In this document: positions 25,076-35,459 of the stretch, one piece after another
How positions within the stretch are numbered: the stretch's first letter is position 1
Layout: every line of letters begins with the position of its first letter
Assembly (NCBI GenBank): GCA_963971425.1
Contig: OZ020525.1
Span: 5,005,560 to 5,069,559 of the forward strand
Reading direction: 5' to 3'
Length of the DNA: 64,000 bases
Origin: Bryoerythrophyllum caledonicum
Taxonomy: Eukaryota > Streptophyta > Bryopsida > Pottiales > Pottiaceae
Notes under the pieces: model-generated
Seen by the model: the letters and a program-made list of their open reading frames with translations, nothing else
Database searches by the model: none
Told to the model about the DNA's origin: nothing
Translations under genes and position numbers: made by a program

Positions 25076-28000
25076 ATGGCAACACTTAGAACTGATGATC
25101 ATTTCATTCCAATCCGAATCCCTTTAGGAGTTGATGGGCTTGCCTTGGTTACTTCATCGCTCCTTGCACTTCGTTTTGGCTACCGTGTAGATACTATCCA
25201 TATAGAGGAAGAGGTTTTAGATGATGCTGGAAATATCAGCTACACCATGCTTCAACTCAGTATACTTGTGGATGACCAAAAGACTTGGTTTTTGAACGAG
25301 GGTACTTACAAAGTGATCGGTTTGACTGACTTGCAGATGCAGGCATCTACGGAGATCTTGACGCCTGGGAAATCCACCACTTCCAGTGTCAACCCGGTGT
25401 TTAACACTCCACAGAGGGGCGCACCAGATTCACCCCCGGCTTTCGTACATCTTACTCCTGCTTCTCCCATTCATATCTCGGACAACGAAGATGACTTCCC
25501 TGAAGAAGATATCGGAGCGCGTACTCCTTCAACCCACAACCCGCCATTGGCGTCCATGCACTCCCAACATCAACTTCATCCGACTCCATCTTCCACATCA
25601 CGGCCCCCTCTGCATCTCCAAACCCTAGAACGCACTAGTGTTGTGGCGTGTTTGAAGAGTCTGGCCTCTAGGCCGGGGATGAAGAACGCGTTGAAGACCA
25701 TCAACTATGCTACAGCGCCCCACAGGAAAGTGGACTTCCTCTCCTCCACGTACAACGGTGATGTCATCTTCGAGTTGCCTCCTACTTCTATGGACGCCAG
25801 CACCTCCAAAGCTAAAAACATGCAAGGTATGGATAAAAAATACGACGGCCATTGTTGGTGCCTTACAAAGACTTCAAACATTTCGAATGGAATGGGTCTC
25901 ACTTTTAGGAGATCCTCTTGTTCTGGACATCTTCGTTGCGATAACATGGAATGCGATTATTTAAAGTGCCCCAATAGAGAAGAGCCTTTCAACGAGAAGG
26001 AGTGGGTGGGGAACAACCCTATGCCAGTTGGGCCTGGGGCTCAAGCTCCCAAAGGTTCAACTCTAGTATGTAAGGTATGCAAAACCCCGCCTACCGTTAT
26101 TGCTACATGTAATGCCATTATCTACTACGTCCAAGGACCTGCATGGATGACTCGTGCTTGTGTGCATATTGGCACCCATGACCACCCTGTTGCGTTTGGA
26201 ACATGTCGAGAGTCCGAGGCAAAGATCAAGATGTTATTGGGTGAACACGTGGAGCGAAACCCATTAGCTACGAATTCAGCTATTGCGATGGCAGCAAGCA
26301 AAGAGTTCCTTGCTGAACATCTCATTCGTCCCCTAGAATCAGAGAAGACCATGACAGTAGAAGATATGAAGGACGTCATGGAAAAGTATGCCAACCTCGC
26401 CTCTCCAAACGTCAAGAATGCCATCTCATCGTTCAAGCAGGTTGGACGCACTGGAGCAATGGATGGCATCCGTCAGATGAGGGGGTGTACAACATGGCCC
26501 TTTGTCCAGCGAAATATGTTTCCCGGTCAAGGAGGTGACAAGGATAAAGTCTTTGTATTTAAAATGAGTGAGATAGGACCCGGCTCAGGCGTTGATCTTG
26601 TGACAAGGATGCAAGCCGGCGGAGACTTGCAAGATGCGTGGCTCATGTTTGATCATGTCAAACGCGTCAAACAGTGGACCACTATGGCCTGCCATGTGTA
26701 CGATTCCCAGTACTGTAGAGTGATGACGATCGCCGTGTGTGACATGCAATCTGAAGATACGGAGGCCCAATGTCTCATGTGGAAGGGAATCAACGAAGTA
26801 ATGGCCAGAAATGGGCTCAATTCAATCAACTTCAAAGGATTCATGGCAGATAGCGCTGGTGCAAACTGGAATGCTGTGAGGAAGATCTACGGTTCTGGTG
26901 ATCCGCAAGAGGTGATGGCCGATCGTGAGCGCACTTGCCTCCTTCATTGGACTACCTCCATGAATCGCCACACGGACAAGTACATCAAGAATGAGTTCCA
27001 GAATCAGCATCGTCTTCTATGCAAGCAGTACAAGGATTCTAAGACTTCAGCCGAATCCGAAGTTCGATACCTTGCAATTCGGGCATGGTGGCAATCCTGT
27101 GGAGCTCCAAACGATGAAGCTCTTAAACAGCTTGGACAATGGCTCGCATTTTGGCACTACCGCTACCGGCAATGGGGTGCCTCCATGCAAATGGTAAGAG
27201 TCCTTTGAGAATCTGAAGTATTTTAGTCGTATTGGTTGTTGGATCCACCAACCTAAATCCTTGTTGTTGACATGTATTCCACAGGACCTCACCGATGAAG
27301 AACGGGCTGAAATGCCATCTTGTAATTTGGCGGAGTCAATTCATAACCGTTGGCTTCAACAGTCCGGAAACAAGGGGAACGACTTGTACGATGCAACAGT
27401 GGACGACTTCGTACGTGCATTCATGCAATGCACTAACTATTTTCAGTTCTTGAAGGGAGGGCGCTCCGGTAGTGGACCCTCCAAGCAGAAGTTGCGACTA
27501 CGCCATGCCTAGAGAATGGGAAAGCCCGAGAAAGTTGTTGAAGCTCTTCATTGCATGTCTGGAGCTAAGGAGTGGTGCACCCGTATGCCTCATTTTGAAG
27601 GAGAGGAAGTCTTTGGGTCTAGCAAGTGGAAGCTTGACCTTCCACTTGGATCCGAGTTTGACAGCCACCGCCCGGACAAGATGAACTTCTCCCATCCCAA
27701 AGTCCCTACGAGATCCACTAGAGCACGCCGGGAGAGTGCGCCTTCAGCCCTTGATGTATCTCTCCCTTCTTCTCCTACTTCCTCAGACGACGTCCAAATC
27801 ATGTCCCCATCGGCATCAGCACCTATGGTGTCTTTAAGGGTTACGCATGTCATGAGCGTCCATGAGTCTGAGTGCGATTTGAAGAAATGGCACATTGCTC
27901 GACTCCCTAAAAATTCAGGGAAGAGTTGCTTTGCTAAGCAGGCCCGGACAGGAAGGACGTGCAAGGAGAAGATTGTGCGCCTGGGTAAAAGTACTCCTAC

Positions 28001-28733
28001 TCCTACTTATTCTGGAATTCTACACGTTCGAAGGACATTGAAGGACCAGGTCATGGAGTTCTTCCACTGTGCGGACGACATCGAACGTTGTGTAAAGGGA
28101 ACGAAGAGGAAGTGGGTGAACCACCGACCTCCTGTCCCCACAGTATGGCCTGTGCTGAAGGGCACTAATCTCACGAAGGCTGAGATTCTTAGACTGGAGG
28201 AAGCTGGATTCCAGCTTGAAGAACACCGAGAAGTTTCACCAAGGCGTCTCTTTGGAGACGTATCCAATCGAGCAGCACATCCTAGTGCTATTCCACTACC
28301 TTCCGAACCCAATGCACATCCAACGACTCGCGATTGTCGCCACATTCGCCGTCTCCCAAACGCCAAGGTCTCGGTGAAGCAGAGAAATCGTTGGGAGTCA
28401 GCTGGTATTCTCGATGCTCGCATCTCGCAGATTATTCCAATTCCGTATCCGGCTAATGGATGCATCATCTTACTTCACTCAAAAAAGGCGCAGACTACAG
28501 CCGAGTATCGGTTGACAATCGGCCCTCTCCCCGATTGTTCTTGTGCAGATTTCAAGGACATGTTGGCACGGACCAAAAAGAGAGGCGCTTGGTACCACTG
28601 CAAGCACCTCTACTACATCTTCCGTGTGGTGTGCAATTTCGATCACGAGGATGACCATTTTGTCCATGCCCCCACTTTCAGCTTCAACGAGATCAAGAAA
28701 GTCATGGACAAGGGAGTCAATCGTTTCCTGTAG
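25076..28733 (+). CDS. MULE-like DDE transposase with SWIM finger, one internal TAG
   Basis: Exon 1 is 25076-27193 and exon 2 is 27285-28733, joined by a GT-AG intron in phase 0 (about 1188 aa). Exon 2 has one in-frame TAG at 27510-27512, after which the frame stays open to TAG 28731. From the N-terminus: a variable acidic and proline/serine-rich region; a GCM/WRKY-like zinc region at about 250-350 (SSCSGHLRC, CDYLKC, VCKVC); a catalytic RNase H-fold region with WLMFD at about 522, FMADSAGAN at about 590 and the CLLHW (CxxH) motif at about 620; and a SWIM finger at about 1124-1146 (CSCADF ... CKHLYY). These features are typical of Mutator-like transposases. The ATG matches the start in the homologue at 62542. 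The lone stop may inactivate it or be read through. Confidence 0.8.
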
Positions 28734-28917
28734 AGGATACCAAAAGCACATACACTACTATAGGTCAAATTGACAGTCCTTATGTTTTGCAAATGAAGGC
28801 CTCAAAAATCCGACAACCCACGGTTATAGGCAGAATTTTATTTTTAATAATAGAAATATTTGAAAAAATATTCGAATATATTTTTATTTTTAGTAAAAAT
28901 TATTAATTTTTAGTAAC
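28734..28917. other. Transposase 3' flank, no gene
   Basis: A short AT-rich stretch from the transposase stop to the right terminal inverted repeat. It holds a palindrome half-site (atccgacaac) near 28807. Confidence 0.4.
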
Positions 28918-28977
28918 TTTCTGCTCACCGCTCATGAAATCACCGCTCACCGCTCATTGCTCACAAACTAGCGTCGT
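28918..28977 (-). repeat. Right terminal inverted repeat of the 15.6-kb element
   Basis: Read inward on the minus strand it starts ACGACGCTAGTTTGTGAGC and continues AATGAGCGGTGAGCGGTGA. It pairs with the left end through GCTAGTTTGTGAGC and the shared GAGCGGTGA iterations. The first five outer bases differ between ends. Confidence 0.75.
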
Positions 28978-28991
28978 TGCTTGCAATCTTA

Positions 28992-29637
28992 TTATAGGCA
29001 ATTTATTACTACCACAATAACTAAGAAATTACTAAACTAACACTGTATAATGACTCAAAATAAACTACATAATGACTGAAAATTAACTGCATAATGACTA
29101 AATAATAAGTAGACAGTGTACAAAAAGTCTATCAAATAACTGTAGAATGACTGCATTCAAACCATATGGTTCCCAAACAATAACTAGAACAAAACTAAAA
29201 TTAGTACATGCATATCTACTATGGGTAAATTTACACTACAAGAATAATTAAAAAATTACTAAACTAACACTGCACAATGACTAAACAATAACTAGGCAGT
29301 TCACAAAAAAACTATCATTGTCCACATCATTGTCCACGTCAACTGCCACGTTTAATTCCACGTCACTCAAAAATCCACATCATCATCCACCATAAATTCC
29401 ATGTCACACTCAAATCCACGTCAGTAGCCAACTCATCAATGTTCGAGGATGATGGGCCACATAGGCAGATGGATGAGAAGTCCACGTGGCAAAAAGAATG
29501 ACTACAGAAATCTATTACTCAAAACTATTACTGTGCCCGAACAAAAAAAATTTTAGTCATTCCTTAGTAATACAGGTCATCTATGACTTAACAATGACTA
29601 AAATCGCTAGTCATTGATGCCTCGATTTCCCGTAGTG
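28992..29637. other. CACTA right arm, no gene
   Basis: The right subterminal region of the CACTA-ended element holds many taactac/aatgactaaa motifs. A block around 29010-29110 is partly repeated at 29240-29300. No ORF is supported. Confidence 0.55.
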
Positions 29638-31293
29638 AATGGACGAAGACTTCGTGCACTAAGGCCCCAGCAGCTCTAAAGGCCCGTTTTAAAAGATGCG
29701 GGAATATTATTCCTACTAGGATGACCGAGGCGGAGATCGTTGGCCTTCCTAGCGCACCAGCAACATATTCCACTGAACCTTGTTCTAGCCAATCCATCCA
29801 ACAAGGTAGTTTCTTGGAAACTCGAAATGAGGAGAACACGCAGTCTACAAATCCTCTAAGCCAAGCAGCATCATCAACACCAAGATCTGTACGACAACGA
29901 AGCTTTCCAGAGGCTTACCAAATAGAAAAACGAAAAGAGTTGGACGAATTATGGGCACATTTTTTTTATGAAGAAAATGTTGCATTCGACGTGGTTAGAC
30001 ATCCGGCCTTCATCAAGGCCACCCTCGCAACATCCAAGGCGGATTTCAATTATACACCGCCATCGTACAATGCCATGAGGACGACATACATTGAGCCTCT
30101 AAAAAAAAGTGAAAAACCTTGTGGACAAGAAGACCGGCGTAGATATTGCCAAGTATGGGGCAACAATATGCTCGGATGGGTGGGGCAATGTTACACGTCG
30201 CCCTCTCATGAATATCATGCCCGTATGTCCAATGGGTGATATCTTCTTGGGGTCTATAGACACCACGGGTATGAAGAAATCTATGGCATATATAGGGAAC
30301 CAATTGAAAAGTTTTATCCGTAAGGTTGGACCATTGAATGTGGTCCAAGTGTGCACCAATAATGCTTCAAACATGTTGGGGGCAATGAAGAAGGTCAACG
30401 ATGAGTACCCGCACATATATATTCAAGGGTGTTGTGTACATATTTTGGACCTCCTCCTTGAGGACTGGGGGAATGAAGACATATTTGCAGACCTCGTCCA
30501 GAAGGCGAAACAGATTGCATTATATATCCGGAACCACCATGTGCCCATGGCCCTTTTTCGTCGATTTTCGCCAAAATTGTCTCTGTTGTGGCCAGCAGCA
30601 ATAAGGTTTGCATGCAATTACATAATGATCCATTGTCTGTTGGAAGTGAAGAATGCCCTAAAGATGGTTGTGATAGACCCAACATGGATATCCTACGTAT
30701 CCTCTCTTTTCGATAGGCAAAACGGGCACCGTGCCCATGCGAAGGCATCGTAGGTGCGAGCCACTGTTCTAGACGAGACTTTCTGGCATCGGTGCACTAA
30801 CTTTGAATTTGTAGTGGCACCAGTACTAAAGACATTGCGGACTTTTGATGGTGACACTCCGGCAATGGGAATTGCTTGGGTGACCATGAACAAGCTAAAG
30901 GAGCACGTGTTGAAGCTACGCAATGCGCCGTTCAACATGCGTGACGGAATTGCAACTCGCCTCAAAGGATTATTCCTTGCCCGTTGGAGATGATGACAAC
31001 AGATCTCCATTATGCAGGGGCTTTATTGAATCCTTATCTAGCCACTAACTTGCAAATTCAAAACAATGGTGAGGCCAAAAGGGCCCTAAACAAGGTTGTT
31101 ATGACGCTCTGTGGTCCACTTGGAGTGTCTTTTTTGGCAGTACTGCTCGAAATCACGGAGTATGAAGAATTGCGAGGCCCATATTCACCATTGGAAGCTG
31201 GAGAAATTGAAAACAACAACATGTTGCCACACCAATGGTGAAACCGCGTGGGCGGGCAATCATTGTCTATCATTGCGAAGCGTATACTAGCAC
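29638..31293 (+). pseudogene. hAT transposase, main part (DUF659 and hAT C-terminal regions)
   Basis: This continues the BED exon at 10174-10318. The frame runs on through a Ser/Gln-rich linker to about 30110. A frameshift at an A-run near 30100 leads into a DUF659-like core (ATICSDGWGN, NIMPVCPMGDIFLGSID, NNASNM, CVHILDLLLEDWG). A TAG at 30751-30753, a 1-base loss near 30985, then RW..MTTDLHYAGALLNPYL and the start of the hAT dimerisation region (stop after HQW at 31241, then NRVGGQSLSIIAKRILAP) follow. The 3' end is cut by the element at 31294. Two frameshifts, two nonsense codons and two insertions make it dead. Confidence 0.85.
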
Positions 31294-31730
31294 CAGGGTT
31301 ACCAATCCGACGTCCTTGGGGGTTTGAGAGCGTTTTAGGACGTCCTGGGACGAGGACGTCCAGACGTCACGTCGCACGCAGCGTCCGGGGGGGGTAAATG
31401 CATTTACGGGAGGCCCTGGTAAGTTTCTGGACCGTCAGATTCGACGAAGTGCCACGCGGCGAGATCGCAGCCGTGAAAATGCGACATGTCGTCCGATCGG
31501 TCCCTGCCGTCGGAGCAATCGGACGGCACTTCGGTCGTCCGCCTGATTGAATGGCCGGTGGGCGGTGGACTGATCGTACGGCCGCGATTTGATTGCGCGG
31601 GCGCAGGACGGTCGTCCCATCAGGCCGACGGCTTTAGGGCCGTCCAATCGGGCGGCCGTCGAATCCGCGGACGAATGATTGGAGGACGGACGGCCGTGGT
31701 GGCGGTCGGCTTCATGGCCGTCCGCCACCC

Positions 31731-31737
31731 TATAAAA
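31731..31737 (+). promoter_or_regulatory. TATA box of the kinase-like gene
   Basis: TATAAAA sits between two ggccgtccgcc blocks, with a pyrimidine-rich cttctctcact initiator-like stretch about 25-30 bp downstream. The layout is that of a plant core promoter for the ORF at 32049. Confidence 0.6.
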
Positions 31738-32048
31738 GGCCGTCCGCCGCCCTCTTCTCTCACTTTTTCTTTCCCCTCTCAAAATATATTTTTGAGTGGA
31801 TGCAGAGTGGCTTTGGCTGGCATTTTTCTATCCATTGGCTTTTCATCTTTGGGAGGGAAAAAGTGATTCATATTGGGGGGGAGGTTTTGCGGTTTTTTTT
31901 AAGTTTTTTTAAAAACTTGTTCGAAACAGTTTTTCCTAAAAGTATTTTTAAGAACTTGTTCCAAACTAGTTTTTTCCTTAAAGTTTTGTTTAAAACTAAT
32001 TCTAAAGAGTTTTTTTTTAAAACTTCGAACGGCGGCGGGTTTAAGAAG

Positions 32049-33386
32049 ATGCCAAAAGACAAGAAGAAGTAGAAGGTGGCGGACTTCGAAGTAAAGCTTC
32101 ATCCAATCCACAACGTTCCATCTGAGGCTTGCAAGAGTTTCTTTATAGAACTGGCCGTCAGATTCTATGAGGAAAATTCTATTCGATCAGAGGAGAGCAA
32201 GTACGTCAAATATAGAGATGAAGGCCCCGAGAAGTTTCGGACGGACATGCGACAGCACATGATGGACGCGCTTCGAGCCCCGATGTGGAATACAGAGACC
32301 CAGAAGCGCGGGTTTTTGAAGTTCTTGAATGTCAAAGTGCACGATTCACTCTGGAATGCCAAGAACTTGTTGACCAACTTTGGGAGGTTCAATTGCACGA
32401 CAGATGAAGTTTTTAACGACGTGCTGTTGAAGGCGGATTTGTTCGTGGCCCAGATGAAGCCATTCGCCAAGAATCGAAACCGGCGTGGCTCCGTAAGATG
32501 GTGGAACTCGATAGAGAGACACCAAGAAGACCTATTGCATAAAGCCCATCTCATTGCCATTCCGCCAACAGCCGCGATTATACGAATGGACAATACAAAC
32601 AGGAGAGGTGGATACGCTACCATTCGCAAAGTCCGCATTGAAGGCATTCGGGGCATTGAACCATTCTGGGAATTTGCCGCCAAATTGTCCAACCAATCGG
32701 AGACACCACCGGATTTGGCAAAAGTGGAGCATCAGAACGAGTCGATGGCGGTGAGAATTCCGCATCCGGGTGTCATCCGTTTCGTGGCCATTCATTCGGA
32801 CAAGTACGAAGGATATGCGTATTGATGGAATGGCGGGACAATTCGAGAGATGTTGAACCGGGATATCAAGTTTGGTGACGATGTCATCACACATTTGAAC
32901 TATGGGAGATTTCCTAATGATGAGATTATTCGAGTTCAATAGTTGGTTCGTTTTCGCAAAAAACGGACCGAGCTTGCGTGGGCGTTGTTGCGCATCATGA
33001 ACGAGGTCCACAAGAGCAACAATCTCCACAATGACTTGTCTCCGGACAATATCCTCCTCCACTTCCCTCCAGATGAATCGCGAGTATATATTGGAGTATG
33101 CAATTGGGGCATGACCATGAAAGTTAACGAACCAATGCAGTCTCTTTACACGTTCACAAAGCGTGAAGACATGGCAGAGACTCTGCAAAAGCGATGGTGG
33201 GTGGATCCGCGGGTTGCGTACTTGCACAAACCAGATGCGGATGTGCAAATGATTCCGAAGTTATCGATGGCTTCGGAGGAGTTCGCTACAACCCGAATAG
33301 CGCAACGAATCAAGGTGCGGACAATGTCCATAGACTACGAGAATCTGCAATGGGAATCTCGGAGTTCCATAGTATTCTCAAATTAA
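32049..33386 (+). pseudogene. Protein-kinase-like ORF, element-borne
   Basis: One frame from ATG 32049 to TAA 33384-33386 (446 codons) has three internal stops and no frameshift: TAG 32070, TGA 32823 and TAG 32940. The C-terminal half has a recognisable kinase catalytic loop (HNDLSPDNILLHF: catalytic Asp and Asn present). It is followed by VCNWG in place of DFG, so the metal-binding Asp is Asn here, compatible with a pseudokinase or simple decay. The N-terminal half (32076-32540) is not recognised. A two-copy repeat lies upstream, so this is a captured or element-encoded kinase, not a host gene. Confidence 0.7.
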
Positions 33387-33590
33387 GAATTTGCGGATAC
33401 ATTTCATATATACATGGAGAGAGTCTGCAACGAAAACCGAGAAAGCGCTGGAGGGTTGTTTCATATCATTACACGCTTCAGCGACACATACAACTGGTCC
33501 ACGCCTCATGAGCATTATCGGTCAACGTATTAGTAGTACAAAGGTTTTACTTTATTCCTTTCGGCATTATTAGACTATACTAGATAGCAT

Positions 33591-35459
33591 GCACATTTTG
33601 AAGTGACTATAGCAATAGTCTTAGATTAATATGTACTGCATGCCTTTAAAATTTGGGCACAAGAAGTAAAAAAACCTTATTTCATATAGCCGTGCAAAGA
33701 CCGACATTTTTTGAATTTTATATGGTTTAGGTTGTGGCATAGTTCCGATTTTTTAACTTATCAATGAGTTCTATTTCAAAATTCTTGTACTTCAGAATTT
33801 TTTTTGAAAATTACCTCAAAATATCCAAATCCAACCTTATGATGATATTTCCCTACACACCAATTTTTAGAGGTAGAAAAGAATTGTAGCATATTCAAAT
33901 CAAGTGCGCAAATACTGGAGTTTAAAAATTGCCATTCCAAGTTTTATTTTTTTGTAAACTAAATTAGATTTCAAATGATAATCCAAAGTTCCAAACCTAG
34001 GTTTGTGAAGGTTTTCAATGTTCAGTACATGTTGAAAAAGAAAAATGTGTAGAATATGATGATCTCTAGGTTTTATGTAGAGAAGACGTATATCAAATTT
34101 TACGAGTTTGGGTTCGAATTTTTGGGATAGATCATAGTGCCCATGGCACTAAATCATACATAACCTCAATCGTTTTATGTTTCTTGAATATAATTTAGCA
34201 TTTATAGAAATTACCCCCATTTGAAACGCCTCCTCAGGCCCGACTCCCTACTCATACAACATGTCTCCTATATCCCCAAAAATATCGTGACAGTTTTGCA
34301 CCGAAAACACTTCAAAGTTGTTGGATTCTAGTGCAATGACCATAGAACAAAACCAAAAGTTTGATTTCTAGTTGTGACCGTTGGATCTCAATTAAGACTT
34401 ATTAAAAAATATGTTTACAAAATTTCAAAAACTTTGACCGCACAGATTGAAAGATTGTAGTGTGTGAAGTGAAGCAAATGGTTCATTTACTTCACTGCGT
34501 TTAGTGGATCCGCAGACTTTGACTTTACCTGGTGTCAAAATTTTGAACTACACAAGGTCTAAATCCACTACCTTAAGCATGATGTTAGTTCCTTCGACAA
34601 CAATTTTTTGAGGTAGAGGACAGGTGTAGCGTCTTCAAAACAACTGTGGAAGTAGTGGAGGGTCAAACTTTGCCAATTCAAACTTTTTTTTCTTGTGAAC
34701 TTAATGTGTTTTGGGATACTAATCCGAATGGTCAATAAGAAGGTTTACACCACATATTAATGTGGAGAAAATAAAATGTAACAAATACAAAGATATGTAG
34801 GTTTTATGTGAAAATTAATAAGATCTTTTGGTACCTCGCCCGATAATGAGTGACAATGTGTGAAAATGTTTAACTTCGGTTGGTATGCTATTTTTAAAAA
34901 TATCAATAAAGAGAAGACTTGTTTTTTCAAGGGAACGGTGAAAAACATCGTTTCTCATGAGGTTTTTCATGACATTGTCATGTACATTCTTCTAAATATT
35001 TACATCTGAATGAGGTGCATTGAAAAGTTACAAGTTTGATTCAAACTTTGCATGTTTAGGGTTCGTGCACGCTTTGGCGACGTCCCCTTCCATCCAATTG
35101 TATTCTTTCCGTGTACATCATCATATTATTGTTTGAAATGAGATTTGAAATGAGACACCTTACATGTCTTGTAAATGAATATTGCCATATATAACAAATT
35201 TGAGAACACAACCAACACTAACACACAAAAAACATGCATGAGATCAAATGTGATGAACATATTCTCTAGCCATAATCTACATCCAAAGTTTAGTCCCTAA
35301 AATGTTATTTTTAAATACACTCCAAAATGTCAAATTTTCAAAACTTTTGTAACAATTTTTTTGCTAACCTACTTGATGAAAACGCACCTAAAAAGCCCAA
35401 TTCCGAAGTTGGAATTCCAAAAAAATGAATATTTTGGAAGTTATTAACTCGCTGTTAAG
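33591..35459. other. AT-rich sequence, no gene seen
   Basis: 1.9 kb of AT-rich DNA with no supported ORF, RNA gene or clear repeat boundary. Confidence 0.5.

Larger units (their letters stand above)
14636..27252. repeat. Dispersed 18-bp palindrome, consensus GTTGTNGGATCCNACAAC
   Basis: Copies centre on GGATCC or a one-base variant, at 14636-14653, 15323-15340, 18386-18403, 18536-18553, 18622-18639, 18709-18726, 18867-18884, 18954-18971, 19344-19361, 19460-19477, 19577-19594, 21984-22001, 22386-22403 and 27235-27252. A degenerate one lies near 22836. None overlaps an exon: nine sit in the 1.87-kb intron between exons 3 and 4 of the ParB-methyltransferase gene, one in the transposase intron, the rest intergenic. 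I saw none outside this element. Size and dyad symmetry resemble bacterial parS sites; function is inferred. Confidence 0.85.
13390..28977. mobile_element. 15.6-kb element with ParB-methyltransferase and MULE-like transposase
   Basis: Terminal inverted repeats share GCTAGTTTGTGAGC followed by iterated GAGCGGTGAGC units (left 13390-13450, right 28918-28977). A 14-bp direct repeat TGCTTGCAATCTTA flanks it (13376-13389, 28978-28991). That is longer than the 8-11 bp typical of MULEs, so part of it may be fortuitous. It holds two divergent genes: a ParB-DNA methyltransferase fusion (minus, 15501-23337) and a DDE/SWIM transposase (plus, 25076-28733). About 13 copies of an 18-bp palindrome are spread through the non-coding parts. 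A homologous, decayed copy begins at 54541 with the same terminus and gene order. Confidence 0.8.
10319..29637. mobile_element. CACTA-ended element carrying a nested 15.6-kb element
   Basis: The left end is CACTACGGAAAATCGG and the right end, read inward, is CACTACGGGAAATCGA. A 3-bp AAT duplication flanks it (10316-10318, 29638-29640). CACTAC termini with 3-bp duplications are diagnostic of the CACTA (EnSpm) superfamily. Subterminal DNA is dense in tgacta / taactag motifs on both sides. Without the nested element its own sequence is about 3.7 kb and encodes no transposase I can find, so it is probably non-autonomous. The insertion splits an hAT BED transposase gene, and virtual excision restores that reading frame. 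Confidence 0.85.
31294..33590 (+). mobile_element. Kinase-carrying repeat element
   Basis: It starts CAGGGTTACCAATCCGACG inside the hAT C-terminal coding region. A second copy of its first 220 bp, inverted, lies at 3092-2870. The 5' part is GC-rich with gacgtc motifs and CCGTCC/CCGATCGG palindromes, followed by a TATA box, a T-rich leader and a protein-kinase-like ORF. The CAGGG start resembles hAT termini, but I found no matching CCCTG end or 8-bp duplication. The right limit is a guess. Confidence 0.55.

Noticed and set aside
31294..31300. hAT terminus from the CAGGG start of the kinase element
   Set aside because: No matching CCCTG end or 8-bp target duplication was found at either copy, so the superfamily is left open.
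31486..31866. 126-codon ORF over the kinase-element head
   Set aside because: It lies in palindromic CCGTCCG repeats and crosses the TATA box and presumed start site; no support for translation.
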